NCBI RefSeq assembly: GCF_041200025.1
Contig: NZ_CP165628.1
Coordinates: 4,402,001 to 4,466,000 of the forward strand
Reading direction: 5' to 3'
DNA: 64,000 bases
Source: Rouxiella sp. WC2420
GTDB taxonomy: Bacteria; Pseudomonadota; Gammaproteobacteria; Enterobacterales; Enterobacteriaceae
In this document: positions 30,323 through 41,573 of the stretch, one piece after another
Layout of the letters: each line of letters starts with the position of its first letter
Position numbering within the stretch: position 1 is the stretch's first letter
The notes under the pieces: generated by a model
The model's database searches: none
Told to the model about the DNA's origin: nothing
Seen by the model: the letters and a program-made list of their open reading frames with translations, nothing else
Made by a program: the position numbers and the translations under genes

Positions 30323-30664
30323 CTAGTTTTTCTTAACGAATTCAGATTTCAGCTTCATCGGTCCAAAACCATCAATTTTGCAGTCAATATTGTGATCACC
30401 TTCAACCAGGCGGATGCTTTTTACTTTGGTACCCATCTTCAAAGGTGTTGAGCTGCCTTTAACTTTGAGATCTTTAATAACCGTCACCGAATCGCCGTCG
30501 GCAAGCAGGTTTCCGTTGGCATCTTTAACTATCAATGATTCATCTTCTGCCCCTGCATTAGCATTGGCAGACCACTCATGTCCGCATTCCGGGCAGTTTA
30601 ACTGCTCGCCTTCCTGCCAGGTAAATTCAGAACTGCACTTTGGACAAGCGGGTAATGATTGCAC
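30323..30664 (-). CDS. yjdM: Zinc-ribbon protein YjdM (PhnA family)
   Basis: This small protein belongs to the YjdM (old name PhnA) family, of unclear function despite the name; the E. coli gene is not needed for phosphonate use. The 113-residue product has an N-terminal zinc ribbon with CPKC and CPEC about 20 residues apart, then the very conserved barrel [20 protein letters not shown] and [20 protein letters not shown]. It stands alone between mltB and the aldehyde dehydrogenase gene, with 200 bp upstream of mltB holding nothing I could assign. Confidence 0.92.
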   Translation of the reverse strand: MQSLPACPKCSSEFTWQEGEQLNCPECGHEWSANANAGAEDESLIVKDANGNLLADGDSVTVIKDLKVKGSSTPLKMGTKVKSIRLVEGDHNIDCKIDGFGPMKLKSEFVKKN

Positions 30665-30814
30665 GCTAACCTCTTAATAATAATTATAAAAAAAATGTAA
30701 ACTCCGAAAATAAAAGACCACAATATTTGTCTGTCTTTATTTGAAAGGATTTTAGCTTTTTATGAGGTTTGTGCATACCCCGGCGGCCTTGTACGGGGTA
30801 ATCAGCGATAGGAT

Positions 30815-32233
30815 TTAACCGACCAACAGCGTTTTTGGCTCCAGATAAGCAGAAAGCCCCCATTTACCCATTTCGCGGCCCAGGCCAGACTGCTTAACGC
30901 CGCCAAATGGCGCTTTTGGCTCATGCGCAAAAGTATTTACCAACACGCGACCAGTCTCGATTTGCCGCGCCACGCTGATTCCGCGTTGCAAATCTCCGCT
31001 CAGAACGATGGCGTTCAAACCATAGGAAGTATCATTGGCGATGGCAATAGCATCGTCCTCATCCAGATAAGGAATGATCACCAGCACCGGTCCAAAAATT
31101 TCTTCACGGGCAATACGCATCTGATTGTTTGCACTGGTAAATATCGTAGGTTTTACCAGCCAGCCTTTGTCAAATCCCTGCGGACGCCCTTCGCCGCCAA
31201 TCAGCACTTTAGCTCCCTCTTCAATGCCCAGGCGAATATAACCCTGCACCCTTTCCCACTGTTTGCGGCTGACCATCGGCCCAATATCAGTGCTTTTATC
31301 GCGAGGATCGCCAGACTTAATGTAAGTCACAGCGAAAGCAAAAGCCTGTTCAAATTCACTTAAACGGCTTTGCGGCACCAGAATACGGGTTCCGGCAATA
31401 CAGGCTTGACCACTATTGCCAAAACCGGCCATCAGCGCCATCGGCACGACCGTAGCGGCGTCTGCATCGTCAAGAATAATGGTCGGAGATTTGCCGCCCA
31501 GTTCAAGCGTCACTCTCTTAAGTGTCGCCGCGCTGCTCTCGACAATCCCCTTACCTACCGCCGTCGAACCGGTAAACGATATTTTGGCGATATCTGGGTG
31601 GCGACTGATTTCAGCACCGACTACATCACCACGGCCAGTGACAATATTGAAGACACCTGCTGGCAGCCCTGCCTTGTGCAGTGCCTGGGTGATGATTTGA
31701 GTCTGCATCGCGCTCATTTCGCTAGGTTTAATGACCGCAGTACATCCAGCAGCCAGCGCCGTCGCCAGCTTGTTACAGATAAAACCGGCGTCGCTGTTCC
31801 ACGGCGTAATCAATCCTGCCACTCCAACCGGAGAATAAATTACCTGCGCCGCTCCCGCCTGCTCTTCAAATTCGAAAGACTCCAGCGCTTCAATAGCCTG
31901 CAAAATCACGTCTGCCGGGTAAGTCGCCATCCAGCTAGAACGGGCGACAGGCGCGCCATATTCTTCGATAATCGCTTCTAACAGTTCGTTTTCGCACTCG
32001 ACCACGGCAGCATGCATACGTGTCAGAAACTCAACTCGCTGTTGCTTAGTGGTGCAGGACCAGGCCGGAAACGCGGCTTTTGCAGCGGCAATCGCGCGCT
32101 GGGTATCTTCAACATCGGCCATTCTGACCGTGCCGATCACCTCCTCGGTCGCCGGATTAAACAGCTCAAACAACTCGGTGCCGTGCGGCGTGACAAATTC
32201 GCCGTTGATATAGATTTTATCGATGTGCTGCAT
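30815..32233 (-). CDS. NAD(P)-dependent aldehyde dehydrogenase
   Basis: This is a soluble aldehyde dehydrogenase of the ALDH superfamily, oxidising an aldehyde to an acid with NAD(P). The 472-residue protein contains the nucleotide-binding region TPWNSDAG with KPSEMSAMQ, SFTGSTAVGK, the general-base block LELGGKSP, the catalytic Cys in GNSGQACIAGTRI, and EEIFGPVLVI. ATG 32233 follows AGGAG and fits the family; the longer in-frame start at 32278 lies in the shared promoter. It is divergent from a LysR gene 123 bp away, its likely regulator. The substrate is not determinable. Confidence 0.9.
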   Translation of the reverse strand: MQHIDKIYINGEFVTPHGTELFELFNPATEEVIGTVRMADVEDTQRAIAAAKAAFPAWSCTTKQQRVEFLTRMHAAVVECENELLEAIIEEYGAPVARSSWMATYPADVILQAIEALESFEFEEQAGAAQVIYSPVGVAGLITPWNSDAGFICNKLATALAAGCTAVIKPSEMSAMQTQIITQALHKAGLPAGVFNIVTGRGDVVGAEISRHPDIAKISFTGSTAVGKGIVESSAATLKRVTLELGGKSPTIILDDADAATVVPMALMAGFGNSGQACIAGTRILVPQSRLSEFEQAFAFAVTYIKSGDPRDKSTDIGPMVSRKQWERVQGYIRLGIEEGAKVLIGGEGRPQGFDKGWLVKPTIFTSANNQMRIAREEIFGPVLVIIPYLDEDDAIAIANDTSYGLNAIVLSGDLQRGISVARQIETGRVLVNTFAHEPKAPFGGVKQSGLGREMGKWGLSAYLEPKTLLVG

Positions 32234-32356
32234 GATGTTCTCCTGTACGACGCCGAGCTGGCGTCTGCTTGATGACAAGGAGTATAAGAAGGCTTTGTTG
32301 CTCTGATAAGCGGGGTTATGCTGTACGGGGAATACCGAAAATCAGGATAATCTTTT

Positions 32357-33274
32357 ATGCATCGTACCGGGCTAACAGAACTGGAAGTCACTCTGGCGGT
32401 TGCGCAGCGCAGCAGCTTTCGTGCGGCAGCCCGCGAGCTGGGTATGTCTGCCACGGCGGTCAGCAATGCCATAGCCGGTCTTGAGTCACGGCTAAATATC
32501 AGGCTATTTAATCGCTCCACCCGCAGCGTTTCGCTGACCGAAGCCGGGCGGCGCTACGTCGAGCGTATCGCCCCGGCGCTGGCCGAAATCCAACGCGCGT
32601 CAGAAGAGATCAGCACTTTACCTGAAACGCCAACCGGCACATTGCGCATCAACGCCCCTCCTGAATCAGCCATGATTTTGTTTGAGCCGTTGCTGCGTGA
32701 ATATTTGCAACGTTACCCGAATATGCGTCTGGATATTGCGACCGAGCCGCGAATGGTCGATATCATCGCCGAAGGGTTTGACGCCGGTATCCGCCTTGCC
32801 GAGTCTGTGCCGCAGGATATGATTGCCGTTCCCTTAACCCCTCCGATGAGGATGCTGATTGTCGGTAGCCCGGAATATTTCGCGGCTCGCGGCAAGCCGC
32901 AGTCACCGGACGATTTGGCGAATCATCTGGGCATTGGCATGCGCATGTCACACGGCGGGATTTATCACTGGGAGTTGGAGCGCCACCAGCAAAAGTTTAC
33001 GATCAACATGCCCACCCGCGTCGTCCTCAATGAGTTACGCGCGATACGACAGGCAGCGCGCAACGGTATCGGGCTGGCCTTTATTTCAAGCTGGTTCATA
33101 GAAAAAGACTTGGTAAATGGCAATCTACTCAGCGTGCTCGAAGACTGGTGCCCATCGTTTGACGGGCTGCGTCTCTACTATTCCGGCCGCCGCCATATTC
33201 CGCCAGGATTGAAAGCGTTGATCGATTTGGTGCATGAATTGCGGGATCGCCAACGCTCAGTAAGCGGTGTTTAA
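32357..33274 (+). CDS. LysR-family transcriptional regulator
   Basis: A typical LysR-type regulator of 305 residues. The N-terminal winged helix-turn-helix is SFRAAARELGMSATAVSNAIAGLESRL (helix-turn-helix about residues 20-45) with TRSVSLTEAG following. The effector domain is the periplasmic-binding-protein-like fold from about residue 90 (LRINAPPESAMILFEPLL, GIRLAESVPQDMIAVPL). The subfamily resembles proteins that control dehydrogenases and other small operons. It diverges from the aldehyde dehydrogenase gene, so that gene is the most likely target, and autoregulation is likely. The ligand is unknown. Confidence 0.92.
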   Translation: MHRTGLTELEVTLAVAQRSSFRAAARELGMSATAVSNAIAGLESRLNIRLFNRSTRSVSLTEAGRRYVERIAPALAEIQRASEEISTLPETPTGTLRINAPPESAMILFEPLLREYLQRYPNMRLDIATEPRMVDIIAEGFDAGIRLAESVPQDMIAVPLTPPMRMLIVGSPEYFAARGKPQSPDDLANHLGIGMRMSHGGIYHWELERHQQKFTINMPTRVVLNELRAIRQAARNGIGLAFISSWFIEKDLVNGNLLSVLEDWCPSFDGLRLYYSGRRHIPPGLKALIDLVHELRDRQRSVSGV

Positions 33275-33541
33275 ATCGGAATTAAAACGCATCGATCGAT
33301 TTTGATATTTGCAAATCTTCGAGGCGCATTCCAGTTTACGGGTGTCAGTTTTGCCGTGCTTGGGCTACTATAGCAGCACAAAAATTTAAGAGCCTTACCA
33401 GATGTTAGCTCTATGAATTCACGCAATAAATTGATTTTTGTGATGTTGCCTCAGGGATGATTTTACGAACTTGCCGCAGGTCTGTTGGTCACAGTTCAAA
33501 TCACAAAAACGTTAAAATTAAACAACTAAGAAACTAAGCGC

Positions 33542-36097
33542 ATGAGTAATAGCGATAATTTAGATGCCCACACCCCCATGATGCAGCAGTATCTGCGTCT
33601 TAAGGCACAGAATCCTGAAATTTTGATGTTCTATCGCATGGGCGACTTTTATGAGTTGTTCTATGATGACGCCAAAAAAGCCTCCCAACTGCTGGAAATC
33701 TCGCTGACCAAGCGCGGCGCCTCCGCCGGTGAACCTATCCCGATGGCAGGTGTGCCTTATCATGCGGTTGAAGGCTACCTGGCCAAGCTGGTTAACCTCG
33801 GTGAATCAGTGGCTATCTGCGAACAAGTCGGCGATCCAGCATTGAGCAAAGGTCCGGTCGAGCGCAAAGTAGTTCGCATCGTGACTCCCGGTACTGTCAG
33901 TGACGAAGCCCTGCTCAGCGAACGCCAGGACAACCTTCTCGCTGCCATCTGGCAAGACGGGCGAGGTTTTGGCTACGCTACGCTGGATATCAGCTCGGGG
34001 CGTTTTCGCGTCGCCCAGCCGGCTGACCTTGAAACCATGGCCGCCGAGATCCAACGCACTAATCCGGCTGAACTTCTGTATCCGGAAAGCTTTGAATCGA
34101 TGTCTCTTATCGATAACCGCCGTGGTCTGCGTCGCAGGCCGATGTGGGAATTTGAGCTAGAAACTGCCCGCCAGCAGTTGAACCTGCAGTTTGGCACCCG
34201 CGACCTTAGCGGGTTCGGCGTCGAGCAGGCCACCCAGGCATTACGTGCCGCAGGCTGTCTGCTGCAATACGTTAAAGATACTCAGCGCACTTCGCTGCCG
34301 CACATTCGTGGCGTAACCATGGAGCGCCAGCAGGACGGCATTATTATGGACGCCGCAACGCGCCGTAATCTTGAGCTGACTCAGAATCTGTCCGGCGGAG
34401 TTGAAAATACCCTGGCGGCGATCCTCGATCAAAGCGTGACGCCTATGGGCAGCCGCATGCTCAAGCGCTGGATCCACATGCCTACCCGTGATTTCAAAGT
34501 ACTGAACAATCGCCAGCAGGCTGTGGGAGGGTTGCAAGATTTGACCGCCGATTTGCAACCGGTTCTGCGTCAGGTTGGCGATCTGGAACGAATTCTGGCT
34601 CGTCTGGCTCTGCGCAGTGCTCGCCCGCGCGATCTCGCCCGCATGCGGCATGCGCTGCAACAACTCCCTGAAATTCGCCTGATTCTAAAGTCTATCGACG
34701 TGCCGTATATCCAGACGCTGGTAGAACAGGCCGGCGAGTTTGACGAACTGATCGCCCTGCTTGAACACGCAATTATTGAGGCACCGCCGGTGCTGGTTCG
34801 CGATGGTGGCGTGATTGCTCCAGGTTATAACACCGAGCTTGATGAGTGGCGCGCCCTCGCCGATGGCGCAACGGATTATCTGGATCGTCTGGAAATCCGC
34901 GAACGTGAGAAGCTCGGTCTGGATACTTTGAAGGTCGGATTTAACGGCGTTCACGGCTATTACATCCAAATCAGCCGTGGGCAGAGTCATCTGGCCCCTA
35001 TTCATTACGTGCGCCGCCAGACGCTGAAAAACGCCGAGCGTTACATCATTCCCGAGCTGAAAGAGTATGAAGACAAGGTCCTGACTTCAAAAGGCAAAGC
35101 CCTGTCTCTGGAAAAAGCTCTGTATGAAGAGTTGTTCGACCTGCTGATGCCGCATCTTCCTGCGCTGCAACAAAGCGCGGCTGCTCTTGCGGAAATCGAC
35201 GTGCTGAACAATCTGGCCGAGCGCGCCTACACCCTGAATTATTGCTGCCCCACGCTGAGCGATAAGCCGGGGATTAATATTGTGGGCGGTCGCCATCCAG
35301 TGGTCGAGCAGGTGCTTAGCGAACCCTTTATTTCCAACCCGTTGCAGATGTCACCACAGCGCCGAATGCTGATTATTACTGGCCCAAACATGGGCGGTAA
35401 AAGTACTTATATGCGTCAGGCAGCGTTGATAGCCTTAATGGCGCACATCGGCAGCTTCGTGCCCGCCGAGCAGGCGACATTAGGCCCTATCGATCGCATT
35501 TTCACCCGCGTAGGTGCAGCGGATGATCTGGCATCGGGTCGTTCAACGTTTATGGTGGAAATGACTGAAACGGCCAATATCCTGCACAACGCCACTGAAA
35601 ATAGCCTGGTGCTGATGGATGAAATTGGACGCGGCACGTCGACCTATGACGGACTGTCACTGGCCTGGGCCTGCGCGGAAAATCTGGCAAGCCGTATTAA
35701 AGCAATGACCCTTTTCGCTACCCACTATTTCGAGCTAACCACGCTGCCGGAAAAAATGGAAGGCACGGTAAATATTCATCTGGATGCCGTCGAGCATGGC
35801 GATACTATCGCCTTTATGCACAGCGTGCAGGAAGGAGCGGCCAGCAAGAGTTATGGCTTGGCAGTAGCGGCACTGGCGGGGGTTCCGCGTGAGGTAATCA
35901 AACGCGCGAAGCAGAAACTTAAAGAGCTGGAAACATTGTCGAACAACGCGGCGTCCAGCAAAGTGGATGGCCCACAATTGCCTTTGCTGAGCGAGGAAGT
36001 TTCTCCGGCGGTTGAGGCGTTGGAGGCACTAGACGCTGATTCTCTGTCGCCAAGGCAAGCGCTGGAATGGATCTACCGTCTCAAAACCATGCTATGA
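33542..36097 (+). CDS. mutS: DNA mismatch repair protein MutS
   Basis: MutS recognises mispairs and starts mismatch repair with MutL and MutH. The 851-residue protein has the mismatch-binding domain with the Phe-X-Glu wedge in RMGDFYELF (near residue 36), the lever and clamp domains, and the ABC-type ATPase with Walker [10 protein letters not shown] (near residue 620), the Q-loop/signature [12 protein letters not shown] and Walker [17 protein letters not shown], then ATHYFELT. Length matches E. coli (853). It converges on rpoS. The 267 bp upstream hold an AT-rich leader with nothing definite. Confidence 0.98.
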   Translation: MSNSDNLDAHTPMMQQYLRLKAQNPEILMFYRMGDFYELFYDDAKKASQLLEISLTKRGASAGEPIPMAGVPYHAVEGYLAKLVNLGESVAICEQVGDPALSKGPVERKVVRIVTPGTVSDEALLSERQDNLLAAIWQDGRGFGYATLDISSGRFRVAQPADLETMAAEIQRTNPAELLYPESFESMSLIDNRRGLRRRPMWEFELETARQQLNLQFGTRDLSGFGVEQATQALRAAGCLLQYVKDTQRTSLPHIRGVTMERQQDGIIMDAATRRNLELTQNLSGGVENTLAAILDQSVTPMGSRMLKRWIHMPTRDFKVLNNRQQAVGGLQDLTADLQPVLRQVGDLERILARLALRSARPRDLARMRHALQQLPEIRLILKSIDVPYIQTLVEQAGEFDELIALLEHAIIEAPPVLVRDGGVIAPGYNTELDEWRALADGATDYLDRLEIREREKLGLDTLKVGFNGVHGYYIQISRGQSHLAPIHYVRRQTLKNAERYIIPELKEYEDKVLTSKGKALSLEKALYEELFDLLMPHLPALQQSAAALAEIDVLNNLAERAYTLNYCCPTLSDKPGINIVGGRHPVVEQVLSEPFISNPLQMSPQRRMLIITGPNMGGKSTYMRQAALIALMAHIGSFVPAEQATLGPIDRIFTRVGAADDLASGRSTFMVEMTETANILHNATENSLVLMDEIGRGTSTYDGLSLAWACAENLASRIKAMTLFATHYFELTTLPEKMEGTVNIHLDAVEHGDTIAFMHSVQEGAASKSYGLAVAALAGVPREVIKRAKQKLKELETLSNNAASSKVDGPQLPLLSEEVSPAVEALEALDADSLSPRQALEWIYRLKTML

Positions 36098-36113
36098 CGG
36101 ATAACTTGAAATG

Positions 36114-36148
36114 AAAAAAGGTGGGCAATCAGATTGCCCACCTTTTTT
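36114..36148. terminator. Bidirectional terminator after mutS
   Basis: AAAAAAGGTGGGCAA and TTGCCCACCTTTTTT form a 15-bp stem around a 5-base loop, ending in six T on either strand. It follows the mutS stop by 16 bp and faces rpoS. Confidence 0.92.
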
Positions 36149-36270
36149 ATGCTGCTTAGCTGTGTTTCGTTAAACCATCGACTCAATTGGATCGTCGTAA
36201 AACTGGTTCTGTTTAGTACAAATCATTCACGAAACTAGCCATGCAAGAAGCTACTTGCCCGTAAAACTAA

Positions 36271-37269
36271 TTATTCACGAAACAGTGCTTCGATGCTCAG
36301 ACCTTGACCCTGCAAAATTTCACGCAGGCGACGCAATCCTTCAACTTGAATCTGACGAACACGTTCACGCGTAAGACCGATTTCTCGACCGACATCCTCA
36401 AGGGTTGCCGCTTCATAGCCCAACAGGCCGAAACGACGCGCCAGGACTTCACGCTGCTTGGCATTCAGCTCGTACAACCACTTAACGATGCTGTGTTTCA
36501 TATCATCGTCTTGCGTTGTATCTTCCGGACCGTTCTCTTTCTCATCCGCCAGAATATCTAACAGCGCTTTTTCAGAGTCACCACCCAACGGGGTATCTAC
36601 AGAAGTAATACGCTCATTCAGGCGCAGCATACGGCTGACGTCATGGACCGGTTTGTCGAGCTGCTCTGCAATTTCTTCAGCACTTGGCTCATGATCAAGC
36701 TTGTGTGCCAATTCACGCGCAGTACGCAGGTAAACGTTCAATTCTTTAACGATGTGAATCGGCAAACGAATAGTACGGGTTTGATTCATGATCGCCCGTT
36801 CAATCGTCTGGCGGATCCACCAGGTTGCGTAAGTTGAGAATCTAAAACCGCGTTCAGGGTCAAATTTCTCTACTGCACGGATCAGGCCGAGGTTACCCTC
36901 TTCAATGAGATCCAGCAGTGCCAGGCCGCGATTACTGTAGCGGCGCGCAATTTTAACCACTAAACGCAGGTTACTTTCGATCATGCGGCGACGGGATGGA
37001 ACATCACCTCGCAGCGCACGTCGTGCAAAATAGACTTCCTCTTCTGCGGTTAGCAGAGGAGAGTAACCAATTTCACCAAGGTACAGTTGAGTTGCATCCA
37101 GCACTCTTTGGCTTACAGCCTGCGAAAGTAACTCTTCTTCTGCTTCAGAAGCGTCAATCTCAACAGACTCCTCGACGGTTGCTTTCTCTTCGGCAAAGGC
37201 TTCAGCGCTGTTCTCGTCGAAATCTACATCATCGTGTAACTCGTTAACTTTCAGCGTATTCTGACTCAT
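36271..37269 (-). CDS. rpoS: Stationary-phase sigma factor RpoS (sigma-38)
   Basis: RpoS directs RNA polymerase to general stress and stationary-phase promoters. The 332-residue protein has region 1.1/1.2 ([17 protein letters not shown]), region 2 ([48 protein letters not shown]), region 3 and region 4 with the helix-turn-helix [21 protein letters not shown]. Lys173-type RssB contact region KFDPERGF is kept. It follows nlpD by 51 bp, and its main promoter in E. coli lies inside nlpD; post-transcriptional control by sRNAs would act on the leader there. Confidence 0.98.
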   Translation of the reverse strand: MSQNTLKVNELHDDVDFDENSAEAFAEEKATVEESVEIDASEAEEELLSQAVSQRVLDATQLYLGEIGYSPLLTAEEEVYFARRALRGDVPSRRRMIESNLRLVVKIARRYSNRGLALLDLIEEGNLGLIRAVEKFDPERGFRFSTYATWWIRQTIERAIMNQTRTIRLPIHIVKELNVYLRTARELAHKLDHEPSAEEIAEQLDKPVHDVSRMLRLNERITSVDTPLGGDSEKALLDILADEKENGPEDTTQDDDMKHSIVKWLYELNAKQREVLARRFGLLGYEAATLEDVGREIGLTRERVRQIQVEGLRRLREILQGQGLSIEALFRE

Positions 37270-37320
37270 AAGCTGCTCCTACCCGTGGTCCCAAGGACAG
37301 AATCGGAGACTCTGCCCGGC

Positions 37321-38376
37321 TTATCGCTGCGGAAGATAACGCAGCGGGTTTACGGATTTCCCCTTGTAACGAATTTCAAAATGTAATCTTACTGAGCTGG
37401 TTCCGGTGCTACCCATCGTCGCTATTTTTTGTCCCGCCTGCACTTCTTGTTGTTCCCGGACCAGCATTGAATCATTGTGTGCATAGGCGCTCAAGTAATC
37501 ATCATTGTGTTTGATGATGATTAGATTACCGTAACCACGAAGCGCATTGCCTGCATAAACTACGCGCCCACTGGCGGTTGCCAATACAGGTTGACCTCGC
37601 GAACCGGCTATATCGATACCTTTGTTTCCACCTTCGGAGGCAGAGAAGTTATCGATAATTTTCCCGTTAGTCGGCCATCTCCAAGAGGAAACTGGACCGC
37701 CATTGTCTGTGGTGCTTTCAACGGGGGTAGTCGGTGCGGTAACAGGGGCTGTTGTCGTAGCGACAACGCCTGCTGTAGGCAACATATGACCTACATTCTG
37801 TTTACTTGAAGTTTCAGAATACGTGGTAGTTGGTTGAGATGCAACCACTGTCCCTTGCATCATGCCACCGGATGGCGCTTGTGGAACCCCTCCGTGAGTC
37901 GCATCGGTTGCCACCAACGTTCCGCTGCCAGAGCTCGCCTCGGAAGAAACATTATTGATTTGAATCTTTTGTCCAACTTCAAGGCCGTAAGGTTGCGGGA
38001 TATTGTTGCGCGCCGCAAGATCACGGAAGTCATTGCCGGTTATCCAGGCAATATAAAAGAGTGTGTCGCCGCGCTTGACGGTATACGTTTTACCGTTATA
38101 GCTGCCTTTAGGAATACTGTTATAACTTCGGTTATAAACGATGTGTCCCTGGGCGTTAATCATCGGGGCATTATCAACAGAATTTGGAGCCGCCTGCGCG
38201 CCATAATTAGGAGTAATCTGACCTCCAGAATTGCTGCGCAGCATGCCTCCACCGTTGTTTACGCTGCTTATTGGAGCAGTTGTCGAGGCATTATTGGAAC
38301 ATCCCGCGAGCCAGGCACCAACAAATGTACATACCGCAATGCGGCTTAAGGTTTTAATTGGGCTTCCCGTGCTCAT
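37321..38376 (-). CDS. nlpD: Murein hydrolase activator NlpD
   Basis: NlpD is an outer-membrane lipoprotein that activates the amidase AmiC at the division septum. The 351-residue protein has a lipoprotein signal ending LAGC (Cys26), a Ser/Asn/Thr-rich low-complexity stretch, a LysM domain (about residues 98-140: [15 protein letters not shown]), a second Thr-rich linker, and a C-terminal M23 peptidase domain. The zinc-binding HxxxD is not intact (GNKGIDIAG lacks the His), as in other NlpD proteins, so it is an activator and not an enzyme. It is between pcm and rpoS as in E. coli; 257 bp upstream are noncoding. Confidence 0.96.
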   Translation of the reverse strand: MSTGSPIKTLSRIAVCTFVGAWLAGCSNNASTTAPISSVNNGGGMLRSNSGGQITPNYGAQAAPNSVDNAPMINAQGHIVYNRSYNSIPKGSYNGKTYTVKRGDTLFYIAWITGNDFRDLAARNNIPQPYGLEVGQKIQINNVSSEASSGSGTLVATDATHGGVPQAPSGGMMQGTVVASQPTTTYSETSSKQNVGHMLPTAGVVATTTAPVTAPTTPVESTTDNGGPVSSWRWPTNGKIIDNFSASEGGNKGIDIAGSRGQPVLATASGRVVYAGNALRGYGNLIIIKHNDDYLSAYAHNDSMLVREQQEVQAGQKIATMGSTGTSSVRLHFEIRYKGKSVNPLRYLPQR

Positions 38377-38633
38377 AACTCCCCCATGACGGCAATATCA
38401 GAATCTATCGCGGCTCAGGCCAGACGCTGCCTGGCTCCATTTGGAACCTTATAGCAACGTAAGGCGTACCGTTAACCTGCTGGCTGAACACTGGTCAGCC
38501 CGATGGCGATAGTTAAAAAAACTGTGGCAATAAAAAACTGTAGTGAATGCTATCAACAACGCAACTTAAGCACCATAAATCAGTTGTATTTAAATTTTAA
38601 GGGCTTAGTGTCCGACAGAGCGAAAAACAAGCG

Positions 38634-39260
38634 TCAGGCAAGCTCGCCTTTGACTAAAGGAACAAAACGCACGGCTTCAATAGTTTCAATTGTAAAGTCG
38701 TTGGCTCGTCGCTGGATACGTTGCAAAGTCTGATTTTGCTCACCCACGGGCAAAACCATGATCCCGCCTTCGGCCAGCTGGGTTATCAGATCCTGAGGAA
38801 TTTCTGGAGGGGCCGCGGTCACGATAATAGCGTCAAAAGGGCCGCGCGAAGGCCACCCTTCCCAACCATCGCCATGGCGGGTGGAAATATTGTGCAGATC
38901 CAGCTGCTTAAGCCGACGCTTCGCCTGCCATTGCAGGCCTTTAATACGCTCTACGGAAAATACGTGCTCAACCAGATGCGCCAAAATAGCCGTCTGGTAT
39001 CCCGAGCCGGTGCCAATCTCCAGTACTCGCGACTGCGGCGTCAGGCGCAACAGTTCTGTCATGCGAGCTACGGTATAAGGCTGAGAGATAGTTTGTCCAA
39101 GGCCGATAGGCAACGCGGTATTTTCATAAGCTTTATGCTGAAAAGCCTCATCAACGAAGCGCTCGCGCGGCACAGTTTCCATCGCGTGCAGCAGATTCTC
39201 ATCCGAGATGCCCTGTTTTCGCAGCTGTTCCAGCAAATTGTACATCGGCTTAATCACCAT
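38634..39260 (-). CDS. pcm: Protein-L-isoaspartate O-methyltransferase
   Basis: Pcm repairs isoaspartyl residues in aged proteins by carboxyl methylation with S-adenosylmethionine. The 208-residue protein has [34 protein letters not shown] and the AdoMet motif [16 protein letters not shown], then [14 protein letters not shown]. Length equals E. coli. Its start overlaps the surE end by 11 bases, implying coupling within the truD-surE-pcm-nlpD run. Confidence 0.97.
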   Translation of the reverse strand: MVIKPMYNLLEQLRKQGISDENLLHAMETVPRERFVDEAFQHKAYENTALPIGLGQTISQPYTVARMTELLRLTPQSRVLEIGTGSGYQTAILAHLVEHVFSVERIKGLQWQAKRRLKQLDLHNISTRHGDGWEGWPSRGPFDAIIVTAAPPEIPQDLITQLAEGGIMVLPVGEQNQTLQRIQRRANDFTIETIEAVRFVPLVKGELA

Positions 39261-40026
39261 TCCCGTTCACCTCGGCTTTGGCTAACCATGTTCTGACGGT
39301 TTCTTGCGCCGCATAGGCCGTCAGATCGACGTGCAGAGGGGTTATTGATACATATCCCTGTGCTACGGCGGCAAAGTCAGTATCCGGCGCAATATCGAAT
39401 TTCTCGCCGGGCGGACCAATCCAGTACATATCATGACCACGCGGGTCTTGCTGACAAAATACCTGTTCTGCCGGATGACGGCTACCGCAGCGTGTGACGC
39501 GATAGCCTTTAATTTGATCCAAAGGCAGATCAGGAACATTAATATTGAGGATACGACCGGTGTGCAAAGGCTCGGAGGCCAACATTTTTACAATACGGCA
39601 GGTGATTGCCGCAGCAGTGTCGTAATGCCGGTTGCCATCGAGGGAAACGGCAACCGCCGGATAACCGAGATGACGCCCTTCCATCGCGGCTGCAACGGTG
39701 CCGGAGTAAATGACATCATCGCCCAGATTCGGTCCGGCATTAATACCGGAAACCACGATATCCGGTCGCGGACGCATCAGGGAATTGACCCCCAGATAAA
39801 CACAGTCCGTTGGCGTGCCGTTGATCACTGCCGTATCGCCATTGGCATTTTTTTGAATGCGCAGCGGCGAGTCCAGCGTCAGCGCATTGGAAGCGCCGCT
39901 GCGATTTCTGTCAGGTGCAACGAGGGTAACCTCGGCAAACTCACGCAGTGCCGAGGCTAGCGCCTGAATCCCAGGAGCGGTAACGCCATCATCATTACTC
40001 AGTAATATCCGTATCAGGGATGTCAT
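39250..40026 (-). CDS. surE: 5'/3'-nucleotidase SurE
   Basis: SurE is a metal-dependent phosphatase for nucleoside 5'- and 3'-monophosphates and polyphosphate, linked to stationary-phase survival. The 258-residue protein has the metal site [55 protein letters not shown] and AMEGRHLG. It carries a few residues more than the 253-residue E. coli enzyme. It overlaps pcm and follows truD by 22 bp. Confidence 0.97.
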   Translation of the reverse strand: MTSLIRILLSNDDGVTAPGIQALASALREFAEVTLVAPDRNRSGASNALTLDSPLRIQKNANGDTAVINGTPTDCVYLGVNSLMRPRPDIVVSGINAGPNLGDDVIYSGTVAAAMEGRHLGYPAVAVSLDGNRHYDTAAAITCRIVKMLASEPLHTGRILNINVPDLPLDQIKGYRVTRCGSRHPAEQVFCQQDPRGHDMYWIGPPGEKFDIAPDTDFAAVAQGYVSITPLHVDLTAYAAQETVRTWLAKAEVNGNGD

Positions 40027-40048
40027 GCGTTATTCTCCACGCCAGGTC

Positions 40049-41095
40049 TTATTCGCTAATGTCGGCTTCGCCTGCATCTTGTCCCATCAGTTCTCTGACA
40101 AGACTGGTGGCAAAGCTGCCTGCCGGAAGCCAAAACTTAAGTTCTAGCGTCGCGTCATCCACAGTTCGCCATGCGAGATCTCTTGGATGCAGCATAACTG
40201 CGCGGCGCGCGGGTTCAACCCGTTCGCGTTTAAGCAGGGACAACAATGCCGTTTGGTCTTCTATGCAGCCCAGTTCAAATAGTTCAGCATCTTGCTGCGA
40301 CCCCAGCGGGCCATCGCCCGGCAGTGGCGCCGTGATCAGCAAATCACCGCTGGCGACGCGCGATTGCACCGACTCCAGCTCTTCTTCTTTAGCAACAAAC
40401 CAGCTGCCGCGGCCGCTAAGCTGTAGGGCATCACCCAGCATGGCTTCAGTCATCAAACCTCGAGCAAGTCGCTCACTGGCAACGATATTAAACATTGCGC
40501 TGCGGCTCGCCGAGAGGTAAAAGCTGCGCTTCGGACGTTCTTTAACACGAATTTCGTCTTTCGCCCAACGGGTGGCCATTACCAGGTTATTGCCACCGCG
40601 TCCGAAGCGCTGCACGCCGAAATAGTTTGGTACACCCTGAGAAACAATTTTCTCCAGACGTTGCTGCACGTCGGCCAAATCAGTGAGATCACGCAGCACC
40701 AGAGTAAACAGGTTGCCTTTCAACGTGCCGATACGCATCTTTTTCAGATGACGAGCGTGACGTACAACCTCACAACCCTCCAGCTGAAACTGACTCAGGT
40801 CAGGCGTTTCTTTACCGGGCAAATGTACACAGAACCACTGCTCGGTCACAGCATGGCGGTCTTTCAACCCGGCATAGCTCACAGAACGAGGATGAACACC
40901 AGCAAAGCGCGCCAACTGTTCGGCAACAAACTGGGTATTACAGCCGGTTTTACGGATGCGAACCAGCAAATGCTCGCCCTCGCCGTCCGGCTCAAAACCG
41001 AGGTCTTCTTCAACGATGAAATCCTCTGCATTGGCCTTGAGCGTACCGGTGGAAAGCGGCTTGCCGTACAGCCAGGTCAGATTATTCATATCCAC
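40049..41095 (-). CDS. truD: tRNA pseudouridine(13) synthase
   Basis: TruD makes pseudouridine at position 13 of tRNA-Glu. The 348-residue protein has the blocks [34 protein letters not shown], the catalytic Asp in [26 protein letters not shown] and the C-terminal [18 protein letters not shown] 41095 lies 8 bases from AAGGA and is preferred; ATG 41089 is the alternative. It starts four bases after the ispF stop in the ispD-ispF-truD-surE run. Confidence 0.96.
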   Translation of the reverse strand: MDMNNLTWLYGKPLSTGTLKANAEDFIVEEDLGFEPDGEGEHLLVRIRKTGCNTQFVAEQLARFAGVHPRSVSYAGLKDRHAVTEQWFCVHLPGKETPDLSQFQLEGCEVVRHARHLKKMRIGTLKGNLFTLVLRDLTDLADVQQRLEKIVSQGVPNYFGVQRFGRGGNNLVMATRWAKDEIRVKERPKRSFYLSASRSAMFNIVASERLARGLMTEAMLGDALQLSGRGSWFVAKEEELESVQSRVASGDLLITAPLPGDGPLGSQQDAELFELGCIEDQTALLSLLKRERVEPARRAVMLHPRDLAWRTVDDATLELKFWLPAGSFATSLVRELMGQDAGEADISE

Positions 41096-41099
41096 GGCG

Positions 41100-41573
41100 T
41101 CAGTCCTTGATCAACAAGGCAACAGCTTCACAGGCGATGCCTTCGCCACGACCGGTAAATCCAAGCTTCTCGGTAGTGGTTGCTTTTACGTTGACGTCGT
41201 CCATGTGACAGCCCAGGTCTTCGGCGATAAATACGCGCATCTGTGGAATATGCGGCAGCATTTTCGGGGCCTGGGCGATAATAGTTATGTCGATATTGCC
41301 AAGACGGTAACCTTTGGCTTTGATCTGGCGGTAGGCTTCACGCAGCAGTTCGCGGCTGTCGGCACCTTTATAGGCCGGGTCGGTGTCAGGGAACAGTTTG
41401 CCGATATCGCCCAGCGCCGCAGCGCCAAGCAGGGCATCAGTTGCCGCGTGCAGGGCAACGTCACCGTCGGAGTGTGCCAGTAATCCCCGATCAAAAGGGA
41501 TGCGCACACCGCCGATCACCAGAGGGCCTTCGCCTCCAAATGCATGAACATCAAAACCGTGACCGATACGCAT
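41100..41573 (-). CDS. ispF: 2-C-methyl-D-erythritol 2,4-cyclodiphosphate synthase
   Basis: IspF cyclises CDP-methylerythritol phosphate to MEcPP in the non-mevalonate isoprenoid pathway. The 157-residue protein has the zinc-ligand block [33 protein letters not shown] and [16 protein letters not shown]. It overlaps ispD by one base (ispD stop, ispF start), the usual arrangement. Confidence 0.98.
   Translation of the reverse strand: MRIGHGFDVHAFGGEGPLVIGGVRIPFDRGLLAHSDGDVALHAATDALLGAAALGDIGKLFPDTDPAYKGADSRELLREAYRQIKAKGYRLGNIDITIIAQAPKMLPHIPQMRVFIAEDLGCHMDDVNVKATTTEKLGFTGRGEGIACEAVALLIKD

Noticed and set aside
37321..38376. NlpD as an active M23 endopeptidase
   Set aside because: The metal-binding His of the first motif is missing (GNKGIDIAG), as in known NlpD activators.
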